From Pterois miles (taxonomy: Eukaryota > Chordata > Actinopteri > Perciformes > Scorpaenidae), in assembly GCA_947000775.1 (NCBI GenBank), contig CAMQGK010000008.1, positions 4,986,501 to 5,050,500 of the forward strand: a stretch of DNA of 64,000 bases, in the 5' to 3' direction. Numbering within the stretch: the stretch's first letter is position 1; each line of letters opens with the position of its first letter. The notes beneath the pieces were generated by a model. The model was not told the DNA's origin. It searched no databases and saw only the letters and a program-made list of their open reading frames with translations. A program made the position numbers and the translations under genes. Of the stretch, positions 45,150-57,660 are shown piece after piece.

Positions 45150-45310
45150 TCTACCTTTATTATCCCAAATGGGGAAAATAAATTTAAAATTTTTTAAACC
45201 TAAAAAAGGTAAATAAAAAAACACAAAAAAAATAAAGAGAAATTAGATGGGGGCTCTAAACCCGGTGGGGTTTGTCTTGGGAAGAAACCCCTCCATTTTG
45301 CCCCCCCCCA
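45150..45310. repeat. Fragment of the 'tttattatcccaaatgggga' repeat in error-like homopolymers
   Basis: It opens with 'ctacctttattatcccaaat', akin to 'cctttattagtcccacagtg' at 9690. It then runs into stacked short homopolymers (tttttt, aaaaaaaa, cccccccc at 45301-45309) unlike the flanks. Confidence 0.45.
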
Positions 45311-45508
45311 ATGAGAAGTATTGTATGTGTGTGTCACTGATGTGAGGCCATAAATAGTCCAGTGAAAGAGTTAAAGGGATTTCTTCCTGAATTCAGCCAG
45401 AAGGATAATCAAATTTAACTGGCTTGATTGAGAAAAGTCATGTCTGTTTAGTGTCTCCTATAAGCACAGACATATGCGCCCTCATCTGCAATTGGCAGGG
45501 GTTACTAT

Positions 45509-45510
<2 letters not shown>

Positions 45511-45553
<43 letters not shown>
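45511..45553 (+). repeat. (TG)n microsatellite
   Basis: About 21 uninterrupted TG units. Confidence 0.97.
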
Positions 45554-45557
<4 letters not shown>

Positions 45558-45740
45558 GCGTATGAATGTGTGTGTCAATATACGTAGTCAGGGGGGCATC
45601 TTTGCTCATGAGCGCTGAACAGTACTTGCAAATACTGCATTGTAATCTCACAGACTGCATTTGAGTATGTGTCTACATTTGTGCATATTTAAGTGAGATC
45701 TGGGATATTTGAGAGTGTGCACGTGGGTACGAGCGTATCT

Positions 45741-45745
<5 letters not shown>

Positions 45746-45777
<32 letters not shown>
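45746..45777 (+). repeat. (TG)n microsatellite
   Basis: About 16 TG units shortly after the longer TG tract. Confidence 0.95.
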
Positions 45778-45780
<3 letters not shown>

Positions 45781-46107
45781 TCTGTCTGCACCATTTGGCA
45801 TTTCTCAAACAGCTGTCAGCTTCAGCCAAAGTGTTTCAGCTGACTGATCCTTAAACTGGGCCAATAAGTTCCCACACAAAACCCCACATTCCCCGCGAAT
45901 GAACACTTTGGGTGTATTGCTGCATCTATCTCAACACATCACTCTCCATCCCGCCATCCATTACTCACTCTTTCCCCACTCTATGCCATACACTTTTTCT
46001 ACCTTTCTTTCTGCTCCCACTTTATATTTGCTCTTAGGCTGCGACAGTGATAGGAAACATTTCTGTGAAAATGATGCTGTAGGCCTATAAACTTACATTT
46101 ATAATCC

Positions 46108-46513
46108 TTAAAGGTGCTCTATACGATATCAAGAGCATCAATGTAGCTGCAAACAACTATTGTCTGTGTGAAAGTATAGCGGAGTAATGTCTACCTGAGC
46201 AGAGAGTGAAGTCACTCTCCCTCTACATCTGTTGTAATCTGAGTTTCTCTTGCTTTCCTGCATGTGAGCTTGCCCCACTGGCGAGCCCATACGGTGGTTA
46301 CAGCTGATAACACCAATCTGATTGACCTCATCGTCGCAGAAGTGTAGCACCCCACCTTTTGCTTCCCCCTCGGGTTGACACTGTTCGCTCTGCCAGCAGT
46401 GTAGCCTTCGTTTTCATAGTTTACACTGTTAACACTGCCACGAGTCGCCACCATGTTGAAAGCCGTGTGGAAGCAACAGAAATACTCCCAATCTTGTATT
46501 TAGCACCTTTAAA
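46108..46513. mobile_element. Short inverted-terminus element ('ttaaaggtgctctatac')
   Basis: The left end 'cttaaaggtgctctatacga' and the right end (minus strand) 'tttaaaggtgctaaatacaa' match as inverted repeats. The interior has no coding signal. Confidence 0.5.
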
Positions 46514-46704
46514 ATTTCATGGCATCAAACCCAGATTTTAATACTATTTATGTGTTGCATTTTTTCAACAATAAGCATTCAAAGTATCCTTGTAGTTTTC
46601 ATTGCCGTGCTGGGCTCAGATTGCTTTCATGAGCACAAGGGATTCAGTTTGGTAAGGACCAAAACTGTGCAACAGATTGCAAACAAGTTCACCTTATCTT
46701 AAAA

Positions 46705-47388
46705 GTAGGGCTGTCAAAGTTAGCACAATAATAATACATTAATACAAATTTGTTTATAAATAACGCAAATAGGGCCACTAATTACTTTAAGGCATTAATG
46801 CAACTTGTGATATTTAAGGTTGTAGTGGGCCCAGTTTTAAAGCTACCATGAAGATACTGGCATTGTATGAAACTAGCTGGAATCCACTGGCACCATGTCG
46901 TACTAGCTTGTCACGAAGGAGGTTAAATAACGCTCTAAAGTCACGAGTATAGAAGCATGGCATGGCCATTTTCAAAGGGAGCCCTATGACCTCTGACCTC
47001 AAGAAGTGTGAATGGAAATGGGTTCAATGGGTACCCACGAGTCTCCCCTTTACAGACATGCCCACTTTATGATAATCACATGCATGATTCTGCCATGTTG
47101 TGATTTGAGCATATTTTTTTATGCTAAATACAGCACATTTTAGGGACAATATTTTCCACTGCTTTGTGTTGATTTCCAACAATAAGTATCTACAAACATT
47201 GGCATAAAGCAGCATATTTGTCCACTCCTATGTTGATAAGAGCATTAAATACTTGACAAATCTCCATTTAAGGTACATTTTGAACAGATGGAACATTTGC
47301 AATCCATCTGCAATTAAAGGCGATTAACTACGGACAATCATGCGATTAATCACAATTAAATATTTTAATTGACTGACAAGCCTAAAGG
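46705..47388. mobile_element. Common teleost non-autonomous hAT-type element
   Basis: It runs from 'agggctgtcaaagttagcac' to 'ttgactgacaagcctaa', with typical inner phrases 'gggttcaatgggtacccacg', 'agtctcccctttacagacat' and 'gcataaagcagcatatttg'. I recognise this as a very abundant fish repeat. The termini are inverted ('agggctgtcaa' / 'taggcttgtcag'). Confidence 0.8.
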
Positions 47389-47618
47389 TGCTGATGTGTT
47401 AATGTGGTGTTGTCCCCCCCCCAAAAAAAATCAGTTATTACAACTTTAATGTGGAGCCAAAAAACAAAAAAAGTGTCAAATTCATATTTTATTTGACAGT
47501 TTGTCTCGTCTCTGATGTATTTTTCCATGTCCAGTGTGTGCAACTGTATGAATGAAACCATGTGTGTGTGTGTGTGTGTATAAGCATGTGGGGGAGTCTA
47601 CACTACATATGACTGCAC

Positions 47619-47623
<5 letters not shown>

Positions 47624-47668
<45 letters not shown>
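47624..47668 (+). repeat. (TG)n microsatellite
   Basis: About 22 TG units. A shorter (TG)n lies at 47560-47578. Confidence 0.97.
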
Positions 47669-47669
<1 letters not shown>

Positions 47670-48174
47670 GTTGCTGGAGGCGAGAAGCATGACGGAGCTG
47701 AACCATACAGCATCTCCTCTGGTCCCACCCCCTGCCCTCCAACTACCCCCCAAGGACGGCCAGCCCATTACAGTAATTAACTAGAGACGGAGAGAGGGGG
47801 TTGATGGGATGGAAAGAAAGAGAGAGGGCTGGGATAGAGAAGGAGGTATGAGAGATAGAGAAAGTGGTTTTGAGTGAGAGAGGAAAGAGAGATGGAGGTA
47901 AGGTTTTGGGAGGGAGGACGAGGACGGGAGGGGAAGGGGGTGACTTTTTCTGCAGAGGCAGCAAGTGGGTGGGGGCCGTTGCCTTCCTGCCTGCTGTTAA
48001 TCCCTGAGTGACTTTCACTGCGTACAGTAAGCAGTGCAGCACAGGCCAGAGCCCCCGCAAATTAATCTAGCAAAGAGCCTGGGATGTGGCCACGCCGAAC
48101 CCCCCTCTTTACAACCCCCCACCCACCTCTGCCGAAAGACTTGAGAAGAAAAGAAGAGAGAGAAAGAGTTGGGG

Positions 48175-48179
<5 letters not shown>

Positions 48180-48215
<36 letters not shown>

Positions 48216-48229
48216 AGGGAGGGAGGGAG
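48180..48229 (+). repeat. (GA)n followed by (GGGA)n microsatellite
   Basis: About 15 GA units (48180-48209) pass into about five GGGA units (to 48229), within a purine-rich strand running 47790-48360. Confidence 0.95.
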
Positions 48230-48410
48230 ATAAGCTGCTGCTGTATTGTCCAGTGATTTGAGAAAAAAAAATGTGGAGGACAGAAGGCAAAAGGGACAAA
48301 TGAGCGGAGGAGGGAATGACAGGAGGTGGTGAGTAAGGAAGGAGGGGGGAGAGAGAGATAAGGAAGACTATTTAAAGCGCAGCGAAGGATGACCGTGTGC
48401 CCTCGCTCTC

Positions 48411-48548
48411 GTGACGTCACTCCTGACGCGGTGATGTCATGGGCGGCTCTTTTCCGCCTCTGCGATCATGATGTCATTTTCCTCCAGCTAACATCATAAC
48501 GACGTCCCGTATGACTCATTTCTTGTGATTCTGCTTTCCGTATAAATA
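48411..48548. promoter_or_regulatory. Cluster of CRE/ATF and AP-1 sites with GC box and TATA
   Basis: A full palindromic CRE TGACGTCA lies at 48412-48419, TGATGTCAT at 48432-48440 and at 48469-48477, a GGGCGG box at 48441-48446, an ACGTC half-site near 48500, an AP-1 TGACTCA at 48512-48518 and TATAAATA at 48541-48548. The density is high for 140 bp and the layout resembles an inducible promoter or enhancer. No transcript is identified downstream. Confidence 0.4.
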
Positions 48549-49023
48549 TAGTTGAAGTTCACGCTTCTTAAAGGAACAGTTCAACAGTATTTGCAAGAGC
48601 GGGATAATAGGATACTGTAGATAACAGCTCACTGTTCTGTTATCTGTACGCCACATAAATGTAGGAAAAAATCCCTTTCTTCTCTTTGCCTGTAAAACAT
48701 TAAAATGCTGTTGATGACTCATCTTGAACATGGTGTCCTACACATACATTCATCTAATGAAGTGTGATTTGGAGCAACTGGCTAAACCGTCCAACTTGTA
48801 TTACAGCTCTTGGGCATTCACTTGTGGGTCGTCGCTAGCGGAGCGATATCGTCAGTCCAAACTGGGTGTCAGTTGATTCAAAAACTTTGTCTGCAAATAT
48901 GTCACATTTACAAAAGATATGACGCTCCAACTTCTGCTTCACAGTGACTTAAAACCTGCATTGATTGATTTTTTGGCCACTTGGGCAAGCTGTAAACACA
49001 ACATTGGCAGACTTTCACCCCTT

Positions 49024-49340
49024 AAGGAACAGTGAGTAGCATTTAGGGGGATCTATTGGCAGAAATGTAATACAATATTAATAAGGACAGTTTTTTGAGT
49101 CTATAATCACTGGAAAATAAGAATTGTTGTATTTTCGTTAGCGTAGAATGAGATGTTTATCTCTACATACGGAGCGGGTCTTCTTCACAGAGCCGACAGC
49201 CATGTTTCTACCAAACACTCACTCTCCATTCACATTTTCACATTTTCACGTCGGCTGCTGTGATGGGAGAAATTTCAGTTGGTTGCAATCTGCAACCTCA
49301 CCACTAGATGCTGCCAGATCCTGCACACTGCACCTTTAAA
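49024..49340 (-). repeat. Dispersed repeat R1, copy 3
   Basis: The minus strand begins 'aaaggtgcagtgtgcaggat' and continues 'ctggcagcatctagtggtga' and 'gaggttgcagattgcaacc'. It is the inverted relative of 11118-11410. Confidence 0.7.
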
Positions 49341-49399
49341 GTTATTTACACGTTAGTTAACAGCCTATTTAAGCTACACATCCAGCATCGCTTGTGTCC

Positions 49400-49530
49400 A
49401 CCTGATCGATGTTAGTCCAGCATTCACTCCGTTTTAGCTCTACTTTGGTCTCCACCAACTCCGAGGGAAATAATAGGCTCTTTAGCAATTAAATGCTCCT
49501 CTATGTTCACCAGCTATTAGGGATAGGTCA
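49400..49530 (-). repeat. Dispersed repeat R4, copy 2
   Basis: The minus strand reads 'tagctggtgaacatagagga', 'gcatttaattgctaaagagc' and 'ctattatttccctcgg', as at 34150-34480. Confidence 0.5.
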
Positions 49531-50099
49531 TGATTTTCAAATAGCAGTTAAGTTATAAGAAATTGTTTATGCAGCTTTTCGTCCCGTCTTAAAACACATA
49601 CTGAATATTTCTATTGTATTAACCGTTGCTGGTGGTGCCTAGAAGTAACGTTTCTACCTTTAAAGTGGATGGCACATTCAGTTTGGCTCTTTTCTGTCAG
49701 CACAAGTCATGTGACAATTTTCAGTTTTGATCAACTACCAGCTATTGTTGCGAACTTTGTTGGCAAAGTTAGTTGCCAGCTGTGTCTGGAAACAACGTGA
49801 ATTTGAGTGTTGAGAGTGAAGCCTTAAAACCAAAACAATATGCTGAAAGGTGCTAAAATGCTGCTTAAAGTTGAGGGGAACCACAGATATGTGGATAATT
49901 TTGTGGACAGCTGACACACAGATAGAATGGATCTTCTTTGGATGAATTTCATGATACATTTCATTACAAATGTAAATATACCATTTCTGTTGGTGTACAA
50001 TGCTGCCAATGGCAACATACTCCAAAGTACCCCCTCTCTAGGCAGCAAGTCTAATCTAATCTCAGCTCCTCTAGTTAACATGAAGCATGAGCTCCAAGT

Positions 50100-51684
50100 T
50101 TAAATGGACGATTTTAATCAGCTGCATTGCCAACCGGGACCAGCTGTTGTGGGAAAATCTGGATTCTTATAGAAATAACTATTTGATTGTTATTTTGTTA
50201 ACTGGGGTGCATCTCATTTACATCGTGTACTTGAATCACAATGAGTCTGAATCTGGCTCATGACCTTCACCACATGCCATCCTCTCTGACATCTGTTTTT
50301 TTTACTCATTGAACAGAGCAAAAATCTACAAAAAAGAGACCATGGGACTTACTAAACTGGCCTCGATGTAACTGAAAGCTTTGTACGACGTGATGGCGGC
50401 TGCCACAAGGTTGTATCTTTTGAGGAATGAGGCTGTGGCTGCAGAGCTTTGTGGTTGCATCAGCTCACTACACAGAGTGGGTGGTGCTTCAGTTTAATCC
50501 TCATCCTCTACTCTTCTGCTGCTGTTGCTGCCTCCAGGGTGTCCAGGCAGAACCAGCCCGATATCCCCCCTTCCATCACCAATTTGTTTACCTGCAGCTC
50601 CCGTTTTAGTGCTGCCTTGCCAGCAAAGAACAGCCACAACTAATTGATTGGAAGTCCACTGTGCAGAGATGTGGGATAGCAAGACATAAATTCACAACCA
50701 TCAATCCTTTCATTCATTTTCATCCTCATACTCTTTTTTTCTGCCTTCTCTTACAGTAATTCCCCTCCGGTTCTGTCACAAATCCATCTTTGTCCAATTC
50801 GCTTCCATTACCAGCCGCAATATTTTGTAGCCCTCCAATCTGTGCGATCAGCTCATATATCTTTATCAGTGGCAGCTGCTAGTCTTCCTCAGGGGGAGCG
50901 CAATAACCGAGCACCATATTGTTACGGCCAACTGAGGAACGATGATGAACGATGATAATACTAAACAATCTCCCCAATATCCTCTTTCATTTAGTGAGCC
51001 GCTCCTGAGGCCAACAGGCGCTTATTGAGCTCCGTACTACAGCGTTTAGCCTCAAGGGCCCCCGCACGCCTCGCCTACAGTGGGCTTGATTGACCTGATA
51101 CCTCACGAGGACGCCAGGCGGTTCTCTCATTTGCAACTGCTGCTCGTTTGTGCTTGCGCTGATTGCCGGGCCGAGTGTGGCGGGGTAATCGAGGAGTCTG
51201 TGTTTGTTTTATCAGACTGCAGGAGTGAATGTGGGAGTGCTATGAACCGGACAAATCAGTTGAAAAATCACAGTGAGCAATCACACGCCCCAGATTCTCA
51301 GCTTCAAATCCTGCAAACACACAGCTCGCGAGTGCCTATAGGCTCATGCTATCAGGCGTAAAACTGTGCACATGTAAGAGATAGGCTGACCCAGAGTAAG
51401 GAGTGAAAGAAAATTAGACCCAGCATCATCATCACTCCCATGACAAAGTGTGTTTCCTCTCCTCCTCACTCGTTTTGCCCTTCCCATTTTATATTCCAAT
51501 CAAATAATCAACGAATAAAGCAGATGCTATTAGCACCCAGGTGTTCGTAGCTAACATCTGAGGCGGAATAGCCAATGTGGCTATTTACACCAGGAGACAA
51601 GCACTCAGGTGTCCATAGCCAACAATGCTATTTGCACCTAACCCAGGCACACATTAGATACTCTATGTGTATATGTACTGTATG
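50100..51684. other. Intergenic, mostly repeat-free; no gene recognised
   Basis: No coding exon is convincing. The part at 50870-51380 is GC-richer, with no repeat family I can identify, and is a candidate for conserved noncoding DNA. Confidence 0.35.
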
Positions 51685-51850
51685 TATATTTTCCTAAACC
51701 TAACCAAGTTTTGTTTTAGTTTTGTTGCCCAAAAAAAGTACTTTTTTGCCTAAACCTAACCAAACTAAAAGTAATTTAAAAACAGAAAATAATAAGTCAT
51801 CTATATGAAAAATAGGCTTCCCACAGTACTCAATCCGAAGTCTGTGGGGT
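51685..51850 (-). repeat. Dispersed repeat R5 copy
   Basis: 'tttcctaaacctaaccaagt', 'tgcctaaacctaaccaaact' and 'aagtcccaagttggaccca' place it with the R5 family. Confidence 0.5.
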
Positions 51851-53785
51851 GTAAGTCCCAAGTTGGACCCATTCATCCACCATAACCTATTCCTTGTACG
51901 GATTTTCTTTATATTAATACAGCTAAAACAGGATTACAATAGCTGAAAAGCTGCCAGACACTCCGAATAAATAAACACTATTTGTAAAGCTATAAGAGCA
52001 AATGTAAAAATTATCTGGATACAAGCTAAAAGGGGATGCTATGCAAATCTGAAAATTAAGTCGATTACCATGTTCATTTAAAGAATCTAAAAACAAATAA
52101 ATGGTATTTGATGACAGAGATGTTGGAGCAAGAAAGCTATTATAAAAAAGCACTCACTAAGAAATGTCTTCCTTTCCTTGTGTGTGCATAATAGTGGTTT
52201 AGCCCCATCATTAAACAAAGAACTTTTCATCTTGAAATGAGAAGACTAAACTCCAGTTTCAAATGAATGCTCTTATACTGTCCTAAATGACAAGGTTACA
52301 GAATTTTAAAAAGTACAAGGCCAAGATACTGTCAAACCACAATTTGAAAAACACTCAATTTTTGCACATTTCAGCTGAAAACCTTTTATTTGTACTCACA
52401 GCTACTTTTTTATGTCGATGATGTGACATTAAATGCACTTAAGTAAGTAAGTAAATGAGAATTAGAATTCATTGTCAGAATGACTGGCTGATAACCATGA
52501 CCTTTGGATTTGTTTTAATTTGCCTTGATCGTTCTCTGTGACAATGCTGTAGTCAAAAAGTCAAAAAATGGCATCATAACGTCTTTTCCTAACCACTTTT
52601 CCTCGACCTCGATGGAAAACATCATGAGGTCAAGGAACGGAGAATTCAGAAGGACTTAGGAAAAGGCAACCGTGGCGTTAAGAGAGTCCAACTGCACTTA
52701 CACTGGGCTCCGTAATTATGATGCGACAGCGGCGGATGTGATTGACACTGCCGTGGTGAAACTACAATGTTCCAAAAAATGGACTACAAAAGTCGCCCTG
52801 TGTGGTCTAAAATAGCTGCTTCACTTGCAGAGTCTGAAAGATCCTTTTGCTGCTGTTTAGGATTATCAATCGGTGAAAAATACTACTTCATTATCAAGGT
52901 TGGAATTGAAATTTAAAAAAGCAGTATTTGATAAATACTGAGTTAATTGTTCGAGTTATAGAGAAGGGGTAGAACTGTGGAGGCTGTACTTCCTCCTACT
53001 CCTTTTCAGACAATATTTATTCATGTTTATTTGTTTATCATTGACAGTTTGATGTATGTATAATATTCATTTATGACTGTATGAAAATAATATGCAGCAT
53101 GTCATTTGTTATCATGAACAGCAGTGCGGTGTGTCGCTTAGATGTTGCTGAAGCAAGGAATTGTGGGGCAACATTATCTCCTTTCCTTTGGTAAAGGGTG
53201 GTTCGGTGTATCCTATGCTAAAGAGATACTAAAGGAAGCACCGAATCACCTTTTCTTAGCATTTAGAGAATCCAAACAGCTCTTATCTGGGCTGATACGT
53301 CATTTCACTCCGTTAGAAACTTTCTAAGTAAAGACTTTTGATCGCAGCCTAGGAATAGAAAAGGCTGCCAGATGTCTCCACTGTTTCATACAGTTACATT
53401 TTGAATAGTTAGAATTCATGCATTCATTACAGAAACAAACAAAAACTAAACAAGGACAAAGGAGAATGATTTACATATATTGGCTAAAATGAATATGTAA
53501 TGTTTGTGTATTCTTTATCTTCAGCATGTTGAGTCAAAACAGGTCAAAAACAGAATAATTTTAAAGCTGAACTGAATGTTTTTCTTTTCAACACCTGACA
53601 ATTGTGAAAATAAGTCGGACAGGTAATAATTCACATGCAAATGTTGAGCCGCGAAAGCCGTCATTTCAGATCTTCCACTCTAAAATGTGATTCTTCTGAT
53701 GCCGACCAATGCTAGCTGGATGTCAAAGTTTCAGTCTCAAGTCTACAGGAAACCCAATCCGCCATAGCAAAAGTTCAGGCAGTGG
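51851..53785. other. Intergenic, no gene recognised
   Basis: It includes a possible old repeat at 52560-53330 ('ttttcctaaccacttttcct', 'aaggaacggagaattcagaa', 'tttggtaaagggtggttcgg'), typical of a fish DNA element I cannot name. The open frame at 53142-53327 falls inside it and is not supported as a gene. Confidence 0.35.
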
Positions 53786-53820
53786 TTAGCTTAGCTTAGC
53801 TTAGCTTAGCTTAGCTTAGC
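53786..53820 (+). repeat. (TTAGC)7 tandem repeat
   Basis: Seven exact TTAGC units followed by ACAAAGAC. An inverted short run 'gctaagctaagctaaa' sits at 53987-54001. Both belong to the repeat that carries 'gcttagcttagcataaagac'. Confidence 0.9.
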
Positions 53821-54062
53821 ACAAAGACTTTGAACCACAACATGCTGTTTTTACACTTCGGTTTTTGTATGGATTCATTAAACAAATATGGACATGTTAG
53901 TAAGTGCGCATTAGAGGCGCTGGTCGTGGATTTTGTATCTTTAGACTGAGCTAGACTACATATTTCCTTAATTTCCAGCTTTGATGCTAAGCTAAGCTAA
54001 ACATCTGCTGACTGTAGCTTAATATTTAGCGGACAGACATGACAGTGCTATCGAACAGAACA

Positions 54063-54394
54063 GTGTAAAACTCTTAGGGGGATTTTTTGGCAGAATATAA
54101 GAAGTATGTATTCTTTAGTGTATAATCACCTGAAACTAAGACTTGTTATGTTTACTTTAAAATGAGCACTTTATATCTACATATGGAGCAGGTCCTCTTC
54201 ATGGAGCCGGCAGCCATGTTTCTACGCTAACCCGGAATGGACAAACCAAACACTGGCTCTTGATAGAGCTATTTGCGTTTTCACATTTTCGTATCGCCGC
54301 CGTAGTTCTCCTACAAGCTTGGCAAAATTTCATTTGGTTGCAATCTGCAACCTCGCCACTAGATGCTGCCAGATCCTACATACTGCACCTTTAA
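54063..54394 (-). repeat. Dispersed repeat R1, copy 4
   Basis: The minus strand starts 'taaaggtgcagtatgtagga', then 'tctggcagcatctagtggcg' and 'aggttgcagattgcaacc'. It closely resembles 49024-49340. Confidence 0.7.
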
Positions 54395-56636
54395 CTCAGC
54401 AATACACACTAAACCTTAAGCAGCGTACAGATGTTGGTATACATCGTTAATGCTTTGACCTCACTGAGTTGAACTTCTGTGATGCACCAGCTGTTGCAAA
54501 AGAAGTATAAATTTCTGGATCACCTTCAACAACCTGAAAGGTAATTGCGAAGACCAAGACGCACATCCATTTTTGACACGTGTTGATGGCTTTGTACAAC
54601 AGAGCGGTATTACACAACAACTGTGGACCAGGTGTCAACAGTTCCACCTGAGCTCCCCCAGCAAGCATTCAAGACTAATTACGCTCGAAAATGATCTCCA
54701 TAGACGCGATTAGCCACCACTGACACCACTTGAAGTGTCCCGTGTTACCGGGTTGAAGGGTTGTCAAGCTTGCTGGACTGTAGCCAATCAAGACCCCCCA
54801 GCTGTTATTAAAAACAACAGCTGAACAAAAATCATGACCACAATATAGACAAAATATCCTTTTGAAGAGGATCTTCTGAGTGTCTTTTGGTTCCAGCAGG
54901 GGCTGGATATGTAGGCCCTGGATGATTTTTGTGTGCTCTAATTGGCTCCTCTGGCTTTCACCTTCACAGGTCATTGAGTATGAGCAGACAGAGAGTACAG
55001 TGGTGTGGATGGCTGAGGCCAAAAGGTGATGTGGTACTCCCTGTGCTCTGTACTTGTTCATATCTGGGGAGTGTTTCTGTGCATGCACATGCGTGCTTTT
55101 CTTTCATTTAACCACTTTTTGCTTTTATGGACAAAGTGCGTATTAGAGGAAAACAAAACAAATGGAAGCGAGAAGGAAAGGGGGGAAAAAAGCATCGTAA
55201 TTTGCTGGCTGCTTTACTAATTGAGCTACCACAGCACTTCGCGAGCGGGCCGGTCGGCTCGGAGATTGGATGGATTGATACGGATGCACACTCGCGCAGA
55301 AAGAAAAAAAAAAAAAACGGAGAAGCAGAGCTACGCACACACAGAAAGGAAATGCCTCCGACGAGCTTTCATCTGTTGTTTTCTTCGACAAATTCGATTA
55401 AGTCGTGCTCAGGCAAAACAGAGGAGATGGTTGGCCTGCTCTTAAAGCCAGCGGCGCCTCACCGATTGCTGCATTATTAGTCCACAAGGATGCACCTCAA
55501 TGAGATTTTATTCGCTGCCTAGGGGGTGGGGGGGGGGGGTTATTTCATATGTTTGACAGGTTTTTCTGTGCAATTCAAACCATTTTACACACAACATCAA
55601 AGACTTTAAGGGAAAGAATGACTTCAAAAAGGTTATAACATGCATTCACTCTCATAGCACTCCTATCTTCTGCTTCTACTGTGGCACTGTGCAGGAATTA
55701 GTCAGATACTAAAGCCACTAAAGACAGCACGAGAGAGAGAGGAAGCAAGAGAGACCTCAAGCTTTACACAAGCAAATAAATCTCTGTATTGTTGTTATTA
55801 ATCCTGTGTCAAACAGGAAAGCTCCAGCATCATCCGGAAAGGCAAATAGGCGCTTTCCATCGCAGCTTTGCATCTCAATGTGGAGGCACCCGACACAGGC
55901 AGCGCCCCTCAGATTAGCACATCATTTCAGCCTTTTAATGACACCCTAAGGCGCTACATACTTTATTTTATGATGACAAGGCACACATTTTTATTTCTGC
56001 CCATATAGAGTCCACCCACATGAAGTAAGGGTCATTTCAATGCCGGAAATGTGGGTTTGCTTTACATTAAGTGGTGTCCTAATTGTCCAAATTTAAAATG
56101 TATGCCATTTTCTATTCCTACTGTCATGTTTCGCTTGACATCCAAACTAAATTAAAGATGCTATTGGCAACATTGAGCCACTAGATGTCGCAATCTTTCT
56201 CTACGTTCGATAGCATTTATTTTACAACAAGTTGCTTCTAGGCTCTTACTGTCAATCTCAGCCATTTATCCGTTTTTTTTCCACACTAACTGATGACCCA
56301 GAGAAATCTAGTGATACCAAAATCATTTCACTATTGGCACACAAGCCTTGTTAGAAGTAGGAACCAAACATCGGATATCGTCCACAGAGATAAACAAAAC
56401 ATTTATTCTGACCAAGTCAACATTTTCTAATTTTTCTGTTATTCAGCACCTTTCTCAAGGCTCTTTGGCTGTGGTTTAATGGAGTTAATGAAAAAATTGA
56501 TCAACATAAGTATTGTCTCACATTTTTGTTGCTGCATAAGCGTACACATGGGCACGTGCATGACCATCCGCTACGCTTAACGGTACCAGTTTGTGGATTT
56601 AAAAATGTGGTAACCCTCGGTGGGCTACCTCCGGGT
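54395..56636. other. Intergenic, no gene recognised
   Basis: ORFs at 54.7-55.5 kb overlap on both strands and lack domains. The segment 55770-56060 looks single-copy and is a candidate conserved noncoding block. An 11-G run lies near 55530. Confidence 0.35.
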
Positions 56637-57140
56637 GTGAAAGGTGAAGCTAATGCTGAAGAGCCTTAAACTTGCATTCTTTCTAATATCCAGCAGGGGG
56701 CGACTCCTCTGGTTGCAAAATGAAGTCTGACTGAACAGAAGTCTTTGAGAAAATGAGCCTACTTCTGCTGTTTTCTCACAGCATCATGTTCATTTAGTAA
56801 ATTATGGTCCCATTTAGAGTCAAATAGACCATAAAGCAGGGTATGATTTGGGGCGTGGCTACCTTGTGATTGATAGGTCGCTACCATGGTGTTGTCTGTG
56901 TTTTTATACAACTTTAACCCGTTCACTGTGTTTTAGGTTCATGAAAGTTACCTGTAACATTTTGGTTGTCTACAAATGTCTTATTCAGCTTTTGGTTGCA
57001 CTTAAAGTAGCTCCACCCTCTCATGTCACTTCTGGTTGGACACCAAGATGATGAACTCAATGATCGCAGTTCTTCAAAACGGCCAGAAACCAGTGGGTGA
57101 TGCCATGGTGACTACATCCAGCTCTTATGTACACTTTATA
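56637..57140 (+). repeat. Dispersed repeat R3, copy 2
   Basis: Same orientation and phrase order as 28220-28900 ('cagcagggggcgactcctct', 'gagaaaatgagcctacttct', 'agtaaattatggtcccattt', 'gtggctaccttgtgattgat'). Confidence 0.65.
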
Positions 57141-57479
57141 GTCACCCTACACTGGTATCAATAAGGATTTTCTGAAAATTACACATAGTAGGCTACCCTT
57201 AAAATCTGCCATTTATTAATTTTATTTCTTGCTATTTAGACAAGGTCCAGATGCAATTTGAATGTCCAGCAATAAGCCTGAATATAAGTTTCAATTTTCG
57301 CTCCTCACATGCGTACAGTCTTTTCAAAATAAACACTACCTTTGAAACCCTTGGAAGCTTGCCACTTTTTTGTTTGATTAAAAAGATATTTATTTCTTGC
57401 TATTTAGACTAGGTCCATATGCAGTGTTCTTCCTAATGTTTTGTGTGTTTTCCTAGCAGCAATAAGTATCAGTTTGCAA

Positions 57480-57660
57480 CCAACTTGGTTAGGTTTAGGC
57501 AAAAAACTACTTGGTTAGGATTAGGAAAAGGATCTTGGTTTAGCTAAAAATGACACCAGAAGTAATTTAAGTATAGAAGTTACGTGACGAATAAATCAAC
57601 ACTGACTTGAAAGTCTGGTGTTTTTTGACCCATCCATCCCGATTTCCTCCCCAAGTGGTG
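57480..57660 (+). repeat. Dispersed repeat R5 copy
   Basis: 'ttggttaggtttaggcaaaa', 'ggttaggattaggaaaagga', 'aagttacgtgacgaataaat' and 'gtctggtgttttttgaccca'. Confidence 0.55.

Noticed and set aside
53142..53327. 61-codon plus-strand ORF
   Set aside because: Falls in a probable old repeat at 52560-53330. No splice or domain support.
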